In this document: positions 1 to 8,301 of the stretch, piece after piece
Numbering within the stretch: the stretch's first letter is position 1
Layout of the letters: each line of letters starts with the position of its first letter
Notes under the pieces: generated by a model
Databases searched by the model: none
Told to the model about the DNA's origin: nothing
The model's input: only the letters and a program-made list of their open reading frames with translations
Assembly (NCBI GenBank): GCA_028285165.1
Contig: JANQQB010000374.1
Coordinates: forward strand, 1 to 36,247
Direction: 5' to 3'
Source: Rhodobiaceae bacterium
GTDB lineage: Bacteria > Pseudomonadota > Alphaproteobacteria > Rhizobiales > JANQQB01
Length of the DNA stretch: 36,247 bases
Program-made: the position numbers and the translations under genes

Positions 1-1303
1 CGAAGTGAAACCCTGCCGTTCCGTCTCCCATCAGGACGGCCACGGTCGCGTCCGGGCGGGCAATCTTCGCCGCGATGGCATAGGGCAGGCCGCCGCCGAT
101 CGCGCCGAGCGGTCCGTTAATCACACGGGTCGGTGCCGTACAGAATGCCTGGGCCCATTGGCCGAATTCGCCGCCGTCGCAGATCAGAATGGGATCGTCG
201 GCTTTGCCAAGCAGCGCATCGACGCGTTCACAGACACGGCGCGGGTCCGGTCGGCCATTGGTATTGCCGACGGCGCCTCGAAAGCCGATCGCCGAATGCA
301 CATCCGATGTCCATGACCCGGCCTCGGTCGGGGCGGCGGCAGCGGTCAGGGCATCGATCGCCGCCCGCGTGTCCGCCTGAATGGCCATGGCGAGGCGAGA
401 TCCGCCCAGCCGTCGGGACCGGTCGAGCGCGTCAATATCCGGGTCGATCGCAATGATGCGGGCATCGGCTGAAACAGCCGGGGGCTTTGCAAATCCGAGC
501 ATGAAGTCGAGCGGTTTGCCGAGACAGACCAGAAGGTCGGCCTTGGCAAGGCATTCGGAAAACACGCCGAGCGACGGGTCGCGCAGGCCGCGCGGACTTT
601 CCAGCGCGACGGCCGGTGCGCCGAACGCCCCTTCCAGGGCCGGGATCGCTTGCGGGTCCCGGCTTCTCGAATGCTGCGGTCCCAGCACCACAATCGGCCT
701 TTCCGCCGCGCCGATGGCATCGGCGATAGCTTTGGCGTCCGCGTCGGAAAGAGGATGGGTATCCGGTTCGAGATCCGCCGTATCGGGCAGGGCATTGCCG
801 GCATGTGGTCCCGTCAGGAGATCGAAGGGCAAGGCCAGATGGACCGGGCCCTTGCGGCCCGAACAGGCTGACTTCAGACAGGTCGCAAGGGCGCCGATCA
901 TCTCTTCGGAGCGTGTCGGCCGCAGCGCGGTCTTCACCGTCGGCGCCGTCATCGCCGTCTGGTCGAGTTCCTGGAAGGCGCCCGATCCGTCGCCCGAAAC
1001 CGGTGCATCACCGCTGATCAATAGGACCGGGCTTTCCGACTGGCGGGCCGAGGCAAGCGGCGACAGGCCGTTGGCAAAGCCGGGGCCGGCGGTCAGCAGC
1101 GCCACGCCGGTTTCGCTGGTCACCTGCGCCCAGGCCTCGGCCATGTAAACCGCGGCCGCTTCATGGCGGACATGCACGATACGGATTCCAGCATCGATGC
1201 AGGCATCGTAGATCGGCATGATCTGATTGCCGGAAAGGCTGAAGATAGTCCTCAGGCCGGAATGGGCGAGGGCTTGGGCGAGCGCGGCAGCGCCGGTGGT
1301 CAT
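1..1303 (-). CDS. Thiamine-diphosphate-dependent enzyme, acetolactate synthase/benzoylformate decarboxylase type (partial)
   Basis: The minus-strand frame starts at an ATG at 1303 and stays open to the left edge, giving 434 codons of a protein that is normally about 550 residues. The N-terminal Pyr domain has the usual Gly-rich start and the cofactor-activating glutamate (HEAAA, E48). Next comes a segment resembling the central domain. The TPP-binding motif begins at G426-D427-G428 (MGDGTAGF), just before the cut. AAGGGA lies a suitable distance upstream of the ATG. Members of this superfamily (COG0028) decarboxylate or condense 2-oxo acids with ThDP and magnesium. The substrate cannot be told from the visible part. 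Acetolactate synthase, benzoylformate decarboxylase and other 2-oxoacid decarboxylases are all possible, and no small regulatory subunit is visible. It is separated from the upstream molybdenum hydroxylase operon by a terminator, so it is probably transcribed alone. Confidence 0.85.
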   Translation of the reverse strand, partial: MTTGAAALAQALAHSGLRTIFSLSGNQIMPIYDACIDAGIRIVHVRHEAAAVYMAEAWAQVTSETGVALLTAGPGFANGLSPLASARQSESPVLLISGDAPVSGDGSGAFQELDQTAMTAPTVKTALRPTRSEEMIGALATCLKSACSGRKGPVHLALPFDLLTGPHAGNALPDTADLEPDTHPLSDADAKAIADAIGAAERPIVVLGPQHSRSRDPQAIPALEGAFGAPAVALESPRGLRDPSLGVFSECLAKADLLVCLGKPLDFMLGFAKPPAVSADARIIAIDPDIDALDRSRRLGGSRLAMAIQADTRAAIDALTAAAAPTEAGSWTSDVHSAIGFRGAVGNTNGRPDPRRVCERVDALLGKADDPILICDGGEFGQWAQAFCTAPTRVINGPLGAIGGGLPYAIAAKIARPDATVAVLMGDGTAGFHF

Positions 1304-1391
1304 GGCGGGATCCCTTTTGTCGGGTCCAGCAAACCAAATATCTTGAAAGAATCAAGTTAATTTTTTTTAGTTTAGAAAACTCAAATTAAAA
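1304..1391. promoter_or_regulatory. AT-rich upstream region of the ThDP enzyme with short inverted repeat
   Basis: This short gap is strikingly AT-rich for the window, with runs of T and A at 1357-1390. It lies between the terminator of the molybdenum hydroxylase operon and the ATG at 1303, so it should hold the promoter of the ThDP enzyme. An inverted repeat CTTGA-N5-TCAAG occupies 1342-1356. I could not assign convincing -35/-10 boxes, and the repeat is short enough to be chance. Confidence 0.3.
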
Positions 1392-1420
1392 CGGCGCGTG
1401 GCCGATCTCGCCACGCGCCG
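1392..1420 (-). terminator. Intrinsic terminator of the molybdenum hydroxylase operon
   Basis: An 11-bp perfect GC-rich stem (CGGCGCGTGGC with its complement) and a 7-nt loop lie about 40 nt after the large-subunit stop codon. Read on the minus strand, the stem is followed directly by TTTTAATTT, the usual form of a rho-independent terminator. It insulates the ThDP enzyme gene further downstream. Confidence 0.85.
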
Positions 1421-1461
1421 CAAAAGGGGTCGCCAGCACGATCCCCGATTGTCTTCTCAGA

Positions 1462-3636
1462 TCAGGCGAACTCGATGCCGTTTGCAGTCATGGGCAGCTT
1501 CGTCACCCACTGGCCGGTCGCGGCATGGATCGCATTGGCAAGGGCCGGACCTGAAGGCGGTGTGCCCGGTTCGCCGACACCGGTCGGCGCTTCGCTCGAG
1601 GGCACGATGTGCACCTCGATTGCCGCGATGTCGTTGATGCGCAAGGGCTCGTAATCCGGGAAGTTCGACTGATCGACTTCGCCGTCCGTCAGCGTGATCG
1701 CATCGCGCATGACGGCGCCGATTCCGTAACCGATACCGCCTTCCATCTGCGCCTTGATGACGTCCGGATTGACAGCCGTGCCGCAATCGACCGCGCAGGT
1801 CACTTTCTCGATCTTCACTGCGCCGTCCTGTGTCGAGACCTCGACGACTTCGGCCACATAGGAGTTGAAGGACTTGTGCACGGCGACGCCGCGCCCGCGA
1901 CCTTCCGGAAGCGCTTCGCCCCAGCCGGATTTTTCAGCGGCCAGTTTGAGGACGCCGGAAAGCCGTTGCTGGTCCTTGTCGCCGCCCGACAGGAGGCCGA
2001 GACGGAATTCCACCGGATCGGCGCCCGCGGCCTCGGCCGCCATATCGACCATGACTTCCATGGCGTAGGCCGTGTGTGTATGACCGACAGCTCGCCACCA
2101 CAGGACCGGCATCGGCGATTGGAAGTCGCTGAGCCCGACCGAAAACGCCGGGATCGCGTAATGCGAATCCGACACACCCTCGACGGACGTGTGGTCGATT
2201 CCCTCTTCCACAAGCACGCCTTCGAAGGGTGTGCCCTTGATGATCGACTTGGCGGCGATGCGGTGATCCCATCCGGTCAGCGCGTTTTGGTCGTCCAGGC
2301 CGACGCGAACCCGGTGAACGGCCATCGGCCTGTAATAGCCGCCGGCCAGATCATCTTCGCGGGTCCAGACGAGTTTGACGGGTGTCTGTCCACCGAGCAG
2401 CTGGAAGGCAAGCGCGGCTTCGACCTGATAGTCGGAAGTCGCTGTCGCCCGGCGTCCGAAGGATCCGCCGGCATAGACCGTATTGATCTCCACCTGATCG
2501 GGTTGGAGTTGCAACACACCGGCGATCGTCGGATGCGTGATGCCCGGGAATTGCGAGCCGTCGTGGACGCGCACGCCGGTTTCGGTCGGTTCGATCACGC
2601 AGTTCAGCGTTTCCATTGGCGCGTGGGCGAGGTTGGGGAAGTGGAATTCGGCCTCGACCGTCTTGGCTGACGCATCGATGGCGCTGCCGGTGGCCGCAAG
2701 ATCGGCCTCCTTGCGGGCCTGGAATTCCGGCTTGTCCAGAAGCGCGACATGGTCGGCGATCATCTGATCGGTCGACCGGCTCTCGGCTTTGCTCAGATCC
2801 CATTCGGCCGTGATGGCCTCGCGCGCCTGGATGGCGGCCCACGTGTTTTTTCCGAAGACCGCCACGCCTGCGCCGTTCGGCAGCGCCTTCGCTTCGACGA
2901 ACCCGGCGACGTCCGCCGCTCCGCTCGCGTCGAACGAAGACAGCGTGCCGCCGAAGCGCGGCGACCGCAGGATCACGGCGTAGACCATGCCCGGAACCTT
3001 GACATCGATCGCGAACTGCGCGGTGCCGTTGGTCTTGGAATAGGAATCCTTGCGCCGCAGGTCTTCCCGGCCGATCAGCTTGAATGCGTCGGCCGACTTC
3101 AGAACCGGTTCAGCCGGCGGGGTGAGCTTGGCGGCCGCGGCTGCCATGGCGCCGATCGGGGCCGATTTGTCGCCGGAGCGCAGCACGCCGTTTTCCACTG
3201 TGATCGACCCGGCGTCGACCCCCCATTCCTTGGCGGCGGCCTCGACCAGAACGGCGCGCGCGGCGGCCCCGGCCTTGCGGTATTGCATGTAGGAATTGGC
3301 GATTGCCGTCGAACCGCCGGTGCCCTGGGCACCGAATGCCAGATTGGCATAGCGTTCATTGTCCGACGGCGCGAACTCGATGGCGAGTGTGTCCCAGTCG
3401 GCGTCCAATTCCTCCGCGACCAGCGTCGCCAGGCCGGTCGTCGTGCCCTGGCCCATCTCGAAATGTTTGATAATGACGGAGACCGTGCCGTCGGCACTGA
3501 CCTTCACGAAGGGATTGAACTCAGCGCCCATGCGTCCGCCGGCGAGCACGCCGGCCGGCGTGAAGCCGACGACAAGGGCCGCGCCCGACGCCGCGGCGCC
3601 GGCCAGGAAAGACCGTCTCGTTGCTTGAAAGGTCAT
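1462..3636 (-). CDS. iorB: Molybdopterin-binding xanthine oxidase-family large subunit (isoquinoline 1-oxidoreductase beta-like)
   Basis: The protein is 724 residues, usual for the IorB/aldehyde dehydrogenase large subunit that binds the molybdenum cytosine dinucleotide cofactor. It begins with a twin-arginine signal (R7-R8-S9-F10-L11 then a hydrophobic stretch), so the holoenzyme is probably exported folded to the periplasm. Family landmarks include GGSFGRR, which contacts the cofactor, and the near-C-terminal GVGEPGTPPSGPAL, in which E689 matches the catalytic glutamate of molybdenum hydroxylases. The ATG at 3636 is chosen because the Tat signal follows it and GGAGG precedes it. The open frame continues upstream only because it crosses the small-subunit gene. 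It starts 2 nt after the small-subunit stop. The family hydroxylates N-heterocycles or oxidises aldehydes, and the substrate here is unknown. No cytochrome c electron-acceptor gene is next to it. Confidence 0.88.
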   Translation of the reverse strand: MTFQATRRSFLAGAAASGAALVVGFTPAGVLAGGRMGAEFNPFVKVSADGTVSVIIKHFEMGQGTTTGLATLVAEELDADWDTLAIEFAPSDNERYANLAFGAQGTGGSTAIANSYMQYRKAGAAARAVLVEAAAKEWGVDAGSITVENGVLRSGDKSAPIGAMAAAAAKLTPPAEPVLKSADAFKLIGREDLRRKDSYSKTNGTAQFAIDVKVPGMVYAVILRSPRFGGTLSSFDASGAADVAGFVEAKALPNGAGVAVFGKNTWAAIQAREAITAEWDLSKAESRSTDQMIADHVALLDKPEFQARKEADLAATGSAIDASAKTVEAEFHFPNLAHAPMETLNCVIEPTETGVRVHDGSQFPGITHPTIAGVLQLQPDQVEINTVYAGGSFGRRATATSDYQVEAALAFQLLGGQTPVKLVWTREDDLAGGYYRPMAVHRVRVGLDDQNALTGWDHRIAAKSIIKGTPFEGVLVEEGIDHTSVEGVSDSHYAIPAFSVGLSDFQSPMPVLWWRAVGHTHTAYAMEVMVDMAAEAAGADPVEFRLGLLSGGDKDQQRLSGVLKLAAEKSGWGEALPEGRGRGVAVHKSFNSYVAEVVEVSTQDGAVKIEKVTCAVDCGTAVNPDVIKAQMEGGIGYGIGAVMRDAITLTDGEVDQSNFPDYEPLRINDIAAIEVHIVPSSEAPTGVGEPGTPPSGPALANAIHAATGQWVTKLPMTANGIEFA

Positions 3637-3638
3637 GA

Positions 3639-4100
3639 TCAGGCCTCCAGTTTGCCGGCCGCATCGTGAATGGCCGCGCGAATGCGTTGGTAGGTGGCAC
3701 AGCGACAGGCATTGCCGCTCATATACGCGTCGATATCGGCGTCGGTCGGATTGGGCGTTTCGCTCAACAGGCCGATGGCCGACATAATCTGCCCGGATTG
3801 GCAATAGCCGCATTGCACGACATCGAGGTCGCGCCAGGATTGCTGGACCGCTTCGGCAACCTTGCCGTTGATGCCCTCGATCGTGGTGATCTCGGTTTCG
3901 GCAGCATCCTCGACGAAGGTCATGCAGGAACGGGTCGGCTGACCGTCGATATGGACCGTGCACGCGCCGCAGGCGGCGACGCCGCAGCCGAACTTGGTGC
4001 CCGTCATATCCAGTTCGTCACGCAGCACCCACAACAGGGGCGTGCCGGGTTCAGCGTCGACGTCGCGTCGCTCGCCGTTGATCGTCAGTGTGATGGACAT
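3639..4100 (-). CDS. iorA: [2Fe-2S] small subunit of molybdenum hydroxylase (isoquinoline 1-oxidoreductase alpha-like)
   Basis: The protein is 153 residues, standard for this subunit. It has two cluster-binding regions: a plant-ferredoxin type site (C39, C44, C47, C59) and the alpha-helical site typical of molybdenum hydroxylases (C97-x2-C100 and C132-R-C134). It passes electrons from the molybdenum centre of the adjacent large subunit to an external acceptor. It has no signal peptide, so it would be exported with its Tat-tagged partner, as known for this family. It is the first gene of the operon and faces the TetR regulator across a 132-bp region carrying two inverted repeats, which suggests control by that regulator. 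Confidence 0.92.
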   Translation of the reverse strand: MSITLTINGERRDVDAEPGTPLLWVLRDELDMTGTKFGCGVAACGACTVHIDGQPTRSCMTFVEDAAETEITTIEGINGKVAEAVQQSWRDLDVVQCGYCQSGQIMSAIGLLSETPNPTDADIDAYMSGNACRCATYQRIRAAIHDAAGKLEA

Positions 4101-4157
4101 TGCCTGGAATCTCCCATGCGTTTGAGCGTTGGACGCAACGCTGATGGAAAGGTAAAC

Positions 4158-4173
4158 TACACGGTGCAGTGTA
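4158..4173. promoter_or_regulatory. Inverted repeat, candidate TetR operator 1
   Basis: TACAC-N6-GTGTA is a perfect 5-bp inverted repeat between the divergent iorA (start 4100) and tetR (start 4233) genes. The 6-nt spacer is the same as in the second, longer repeat 16 nt away, which makes a pair of related sites more plausible than chance. The two half-sites differ in sequence, so they need not bind the same protein. Confidence 0.4.
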
Positions 4174-4188
4174 CTTTCAAGTTAGAAA

Positions 4189-4210
4189 ATGTAAACGGCA
4201 TAGTTTACAT
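4189..4210. promoter_or_regulatory. 22-bp inverted repeat, candidate TetR operator 2
   Basis: ATGTAAAC-N6-GTTTACAT is a perfect 8-bp inverted repeat ending 22 nt before the TetR start codon. The size, symmetry and position fit an autoregulatory TetR-family operator that could also control the divergent molybdenum hydroxylase operon. Confidence 0.65.
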
Positions 4211-4232
4211 TGAGCGTGAAATAGGGTTTGCG

Positions 4233-4853
4233 ATGGCAGGAACAAGGGCTGGCTTGCAGAACATGGCACTGACAGAGGAAAAAAACCGGCAGATTCTCGA
4301 CGCGGCCGTGGCCGAGTTCCAGGAGCTCGGCTTTTCGGGCGCCAGCATGGACCGCATTGCCGCCCGCGCGCAGGTATCGAAGCGCACGGTCTACAATCAC
4401 TTTGCCAACAAGGAAGCCCTGTTTCGGGCCATTCTCGACCTGATGGCCGGGCAGGCCGGTCCCGCTCTCGACATCACCTACGATCCGGCGCGTCCGATCG
4501 AGGGTCAGTTGCGGGATCTGGGATGGGGCGAAGGACAGCTCATGACGTCGCCGGTCTTCATGCGCCTGGCGCGCATGGTGGTTGGCGAAATCATCCGCGA
4601 TCCGGTTCTCGCGGCCGAAATGAATGCCCGCATGGACGCGATGGATATCTTTCGCCGATTCATGCAGGCGGCGGCCGAGGACGGTGTGCTGGCGGTCGCG
4701 GACCCGGAGGCGGCGGCCGAACAGTTTCTCGGGCTGATCAAGGCGCGGGCGTTCTGGCCGGTGATCTTTTCCGGAGAGATCGTTTCCGAGGACGAAATGA
4801 ATCGGATCGTCGATGAATCCGTGGCGATGATCCTGAACACCTACGGCCGGTAG
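4233..4853 (+). CDS. TetR/AcrR-family transcriptional regulator
   Basis: The protein is 206 residues. The N-terminal helix-turn-helix is clear: ILDAAVAEFQELGF, then the recognition region ending VSKRTVYNHFANKEALF, the TetR signature. The helical C-terminal ligand and dimer domain resembles the AefR-like C-terminal domain. The ATG at 4233 is preceded by AGGG. A second in-frame ATG at 4263 (MALTEEKNRQ) is also possible and would lose only a short tail. It is divergent from the molybdenum hydroxylase genes with two inverted repeats between them, so it most likely represses that operon and itself until an inducer, perhaps the substrate, binds. An ACGGCC/GGCCGT repeat spans its stop codon. Confidence 0.9.
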   Translation: MAGTRAGLQNMALTEEKNRQILDAAVAEFQELGFSGASMDRIAARAQVSKRTVYNHFANKEALFRAILDLMAGQAGPALDITYDPARPIEGQLRDLGWGEGQLMTSPVFMRLARMVVGEIIRDPVLAAEMNARMDAMDIFRRFMQAAAEDGVLAVADPEAAAEQFLGLIKARAFWPVIFSGEIVSEDEMNRIVDESVAMILNTYGR

Positions 4854-4982
4854 AGGCCGTCACCGGACTCAATCGCGACTTGCGCCGGACCCGGTTTGCA
4901 GGGATCATGGGAGTTGGTCCCAGCGGCGGTCACAAGCGGCGGGGCCTACCGATGATCGTTCCCTTTTATCGGGAGGAAACCC

Positions 4983-5288
4983 ATGTGCAGGGTCTTTGCC
5001 GGACAGGATCCGGAGGGCTACAAATCCGTCAATCGCTCGGTCCGGATTGCCGGCCATTCGACGAGCATCCAGCTTGAGGCTGCGTTCTGGGACCTGATTG
5101 ACGAGATTGCGGTAAGCCAGGATCTGACGACACCGAAATTCCTGAACCAGCTGTACGACGAGGCCATCGAGATCAACGGCGAAGTGCCGAACTTCGCCTC
5201 CATGCTGCGCACCACCTGCGTGTTGTATATCAGCGGCCATCGTCCCTCGCCGGAGGAACTGGAAGCGCCCGGAACCGCGGCTGCCTGA
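4983..5288 (+). CDS. Ribbon-helix-helix domain protein (RHH_4 type)
   Basis: The protein is 101 residues. It opens with MCRVFAGQDPEGY and then RSVRIAGHSTSIQLEAAFWD, the pattern of the alphaproteobacterial RHH_4 (PF13467) family: a short beta strand for DNA contact (SVRIAG), followed by two helices with a conserved Trp/Asp. A strong ribosome site, GGGAGG, precedes the ATG. RHH proteins bind DNA as dimers, but the target of this family is not established. It lies just upstream of a lone ParA ATPase on the same strand, which makes a functional link possible but unproven. The C-terminal half has no recognised domain. Confidence 0.85.
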   Translation: MCRVFAGQDPEGYKSVNRSVRIAGHSTSIQLEAAFWDLIDEIAVSQDLTTPKFLNQLYDEAIEINGEVPNFASMLRTTCVLYISGHRPSPEELEAPGTAAA

Positions 5289-5526
5289 TCCGCTGTTTTC
5301 ACGATCGTCATGCTGCGCTGCGCCGCCTGTGGAAATCGTCACCGGGCTGTGACGTTTGCTTCATAAATCGGGCGCGCCCGCTGGCGCGAGAGGGTGCCGG
5401 CGGCTTGGCGAACGTCCGCTATCGTGCGGGTCCGCCACGGCACCGGATTTGATCCGGCCGACCATGTCCTTTACTCCTATTGAAGGACCGGTGACAGGCT
5501 GGGCGGCGATTCCGGGACGGGACGGC

Positions 5527-6201
5527 ATGCGGTCAATCGGCATATTCAGCAGAAAAGGCGGCGTCGGCAAGTCGACGTTGGCGATCCATCTCAGCACCCT
5601 TGCGCAAAACGGGGGGCGCACGCTTCTGGTCGATACCGATCCGCAAGCGAGTATCGATGTGTGGATGAAGCGGCGCGAGAGCGACACGATGGGCTTTGCC
5701 GCGGTTCCGCTCGGCGACCTGCCGTCGGTTCTTCGGGCGGCCACCGATTCCGATGTGCGATGGGCGCTCGTCGACACGCCGCCGATCGCAGACGATACGG
5801 TTGCCGACGCCATGACCGGTGTCGATTTCGTGCTGATTCCCGTGCGTCCGAGTCTGCTTGATGTGGCATCCGTTGTCGAAACGGTTCGCATGGCGCAAGG
5901 CCGGGACATTGCCTATGGCTGCGTCCTGACGATGTGCCCGCCGCGCCGCGGATTTGCCGTGGCCGACGCGGTCCGTGAGGTACGCAGCATACTTGTTGAT
6001 ATCGGCGCACCGGTGTTTCGCACCGAAATCACGCACCGGGTCGGCTATCAGAATGCAGTGAACAGCGGCGAGAGCGTAACGGAATTCGGCCCGCGCAGTA
6101 TTGCCGCTCGCGAGATCGCCGCGTTGTGGGCGGAAATCCTGGAGGACTTTGAAAAGCGCGACGCCGCCGCCGGCCCACCGCCGATGGCCGTGACCGGTTG
6201 A
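5527..6201 (+). CDS. Orphan ParA/MinD-type ATPase
   Basis: The deviant Walker A motif SRKGGVGKST carries the signature lysine of ParA/MinD proteins and comes directly after the first beta strand. Walker A' is LVDTDPQAS, and the switch region VDTPPIADD follows. From the ATG at 5527 the protein is 224 residues, the small ParA type without an N-terminal DNA-binding domain. An earlier ATG at 5464 would add 21 residues of no obvious fold. I prefer 5527 because ParA proteins normally begin right at the strand before Walker A and because GGGA precedes it. There is no ParB partner next to it, so it is not a standard chromosome or plasmid partition pair. Such orphans can position other cargo. Confidence 0.82.
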   Translation: MRSIGIFSRKGGVGKSTLAIHLSTLAQNGGRTLLVDTDPQASIDVWMKRRESDTMGFAAVPLGDLPSVLRAATDSDVRWALVDTPPIADDTVADAMTGVDFVLIPVRPSLLDVASVVETVRMAQGRDIAYGCVLTMCPPRRGFAVADAVREVRSILVDIGAPVFRTEITHRVGYQNAVNSGESVTEFGPRSIAAREIAALWAEILEDFEKRDAAAGPPPMAVTG

Positions 6202-6263
6202 GTTTCAGATAAGGTCGGCTCAAAAGATTTCAGGACACAATGTGCCCCTGTCAGGACAGGGTG

Positions 6264-6977
6264 TCAGCAGGGCCGGCTGGGGAAAACCCTTGCGCCGCCG
6301 ATCGTATAGATCCAGTCGGGCTCGCCCAGAATACTGTCGTTGAAATCCGACCGTTGCAGGTGGCCCGATGCCAGGAGCGTCAGGACGGCAGCGTTGACCG
6401 GATCGCTGCGGACCTGTTCGGCCGAGGGCTCCGCGCCGGATCCGGCACCGGTGACCGGCAGAAAGATGCGGCGCAAACCGATATTCGCCTTGCGATGGCT
6501 GCGCACCAGTTCGACAAAGCCCGCGCGGAACGGTGTGTCGCAGAGGTTTTCCGTGTGGGAGCGGGCAAGGCATTGGATCGCCTGTGCATTCGTCGTGCCT
6601 TGCAGGATGGTTTCCAGCCTTTGGTCGAGGCTCGCCATGCCGGCTTGCCGTGTCGACGCGTCGGGGCCCTGGCGCGCCATCCGGCGGCTGCGGGCGCAGG
6701 CTTTGAGCGCGAGCGTCATTTCCGGGCTGATATCCTGCACGATCTTCACCGCATTGGTGTCGTCGAGGACCTGACGGACATCGGCCTGCATCTTGCCGCC
6801 CGGATAAAGCACCGCATTCGTTCCCCAGATCGCGATAAGGGCAACGGCGAAACTGGCAACCATGGCGATGGGCGCGGCGATGAAGAGCCAGGTGAACAAT
6901 TGATCGTCGGAGTATGTGCGGCTGGAACTGTCCAGGGCGAATTCCCGCAACCCCCGCATTTCATTGGTGCCAGCCAT
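6264..6977 (-). CDS. Hypothetical membrane-anchored protein
   Basis: The protein is 237 residues and I do not recognise its family. A hydrophilic N-terminus is followed by one strong transmembrane segment at about residues 28-54 (WLFIAAPIAMVASFAVALIAIW). The rest, rich in Arg, Ala and Gln, probably lies on one side of the membrane and includes a pair of cysteines about 11 residues apart (CLARSHTENLC) that could form a disulphide in the periplasm. It stands alone, convergent with the ParA gene. Codon use looks like that of its neighbours. Confidence 0.6.
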   Translation of the reverse strand: MAGTNEMRGLREFALDSSSRTYSDDQLFTWLFIAAPIAMVASFAVALIAIWGTNAVLYPGGKMQADVRQVLDDTNAVKIVQDISPEMTLALKACARSRRMARQGPDASTRQAGMASLDQRLETILQGTTNAQAIQCLARSHTENLCDTPFRAGFVELVRSHRKANIGLRRIFLPVTGAGSGAEPSAEQVRSDPVNAAVLTLLASGHLQRSDFNDSILGEPDWIYTIGGARVFPSRPC

Positions 6978-7326
6978 TCAAACGTGTCCGTTGTTCCGGT
7001 TCAGGAAACCGCCTGACGGGGCTGCTGGAGATCCTGCCTCGATTGACGGAGAGACGGGAAATCGGCGCCGGGTCGGGGCTCCGGATTGCTGCAATCGGTC
7101 CGCGTGGCCGGGCCGCCCCGTTCGGGACGCGACCGGTTGCCTACAGTGTGACAGCGGTGAACTAAAAAAGCTTAAAACCCGCCATTTATTTTTTTACGCC
7201 ACTGTTGCAGGCGGCGACCGGATAAGCCGACCGGGCACGTCTTTGGCCGAATTCAGTTAGAAATCGGGGAACTTAACGTGGGTCATTTCTTGCAGATGCC
7301 ACGAGTCTTGCAAGTGTATCGATCTG
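6978..7326. other. Intergenic region, 349 bp
   Basis: I see no gene here. An AT-rich patch at 7163-7196 (AAAAAAGCTTAAAA, then TTTATTTTTTT on the other side of a short GC core) is probably the promoter of the membrane protein at 6977, or the end region of the DUF1444-like operon. No convincing hairpin plus T-run was found. Confidence 0.4.
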
Positions 7327-8301
7327 CTATCGACCGTAGCGGTCGTCTTCCAACACCATCTGTCCGTAGCAATATCTTGAGTTGATTGGGGAGATGCTGT
7401 GATAGTCCTCACTCGGTTCCTGATTAAGAAAAAAAGCAGGGACGGCGCCTTCACCCGGCTCGTACTGAAACATAATATTGGAGCGGGAAAATCCCTCCTC
7501 GTCCCGCACATCCTGAGCAAAAACACACAGTTCAAGGGCGCTGGGGATATCGTACTCGTCCGCCCGATTGCAGGCCAGGACGGCGTTCCTCGTCGTGGCG
7601 GTAAGCCACAAACCGTCGAGTTTCAGTTCGTCAATGAACCAGTCGAGAAACAGCCGGGAGTCGAGGATGGCGGGCGCCAGACCGGGAAAGCCGGGCAGTG
7701 TGAACTGATAGATTTCGCTGTCGTCAGCTTTGGAGATCTCGATCTCGGGTTGGATGGCATCCACATTTTTCGCAGCGTTATCCCATGCCTCTTCCGGCGG
7801 TATCCCGTAATGGGCCAGCAGTCCGCGCTGGGCGCTGACGAAACGGTCCGGTGTTCGATATTGCAGAAACCAGACAAGGTCGCCGGCAAACGGGATGATG
7901 CGCTGACGAACAGCCAGGTGCGGGTCTTCCTCTCCCGCTCGAAGCGCATCTAAAAACGCAGCGGTCTCGCGGCCGAGCGATCTATAATGGCGGAGCACGG
8001 GATAGAACTGGTCGGGTTCGAACAACAGGTCGTCGAGCCCTGGCTTGAATTCCAGCACTTCGTTGAGGCGCCGTGCGATCTCGTCCGAATCGTCGGCCGC
8101 GCACAGGTAGTCGTAGGCGGGATGCAGGTCAACGCCGGCAAACGAGGTGTCGGTGCGCACAACGGTAAAGCCAAGCGATCCCACCGCATCCGGGACGACT
8201 GACTTCACGCGGGGATCGGACCGGTAATGGTCCATGACCCGTTTTCGAAACGTCCGACGGGAAGGCGCTTTACGGTTTTGGGTCGGGAAGCGAAGCAGCA
8301 T
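7327..8301 (-). CDS. DUF1444-like protein, paralogue 1
   Basis: The protein is 324 residues with no signal peptide or membrane segment. By eye it is a diverged homologue of its upstream neighbour. Shared landmarks are FAGDL[VI]W.LQ, a spaced A[FK].N[FV], the segment DD/DSE-VY.....FPG/DQ, the W(I/L).A.TR(N/D) strand and a C-terminal [RS][NR]I[MI]F(Q/E)Y element. The order 'DL...y.lD...G......A..N......TRD' resembles the DUF1444 (YtpQ) family, but the match is remote and function is unknown. The first ATG at 8301 lacks a good ribosome site, so the internal ATG of VMDHYRSD is an alternative start. It is second in a two-gene unit, 170 bp behind paralogue 2. An 11-kb neighbourhood search shows no toxin or secretion genes to explain it. 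Confidence 0.7.
   Translation of the reverse strand: MLLRFPTQNRKAPSRRTFRKRVMDHYRSDPRVKSVVPDAVGSLGFTVVRTDTSFAGVDLHPAYDYLCAADDSDEIARRLNEVLEFKPGLDDLLFEPDQFYPVLRHYRSLGRETAAFLDALRAGEEDPHLAVRQRIIPFAGDLVWFLQYRTPDRFVSAQRGLLAHYGIPPEEAWDNAAKNVDAIQPEIEISKADDSEIYQFTLPGFPGLAPAILDSRLFLDWFIDELKLDGLWLTATTRNAVLACNRADEYDIPSALELCVFAQDVRDEEGFSRSNIMFQYEPGEGAVPAFFLNQEPSEDYHSISPINSRYCYGQMVLEDDRYGR

Noticed and set aside
3637-3963. N-terminal extension of the molybdenum hydroxylase large subunit
   Set aside because: The extension runs through the small-subunit gene in another frame. The Tat signal and ribosome site place the start at 3636.
3666-4232. N-terminal extension of the TetR regulator
   Set aside because: The frame upstream of 4233 is antisense to iorA and crosses the operator repeats. 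The helix-turn-helix begins normally after 4233.
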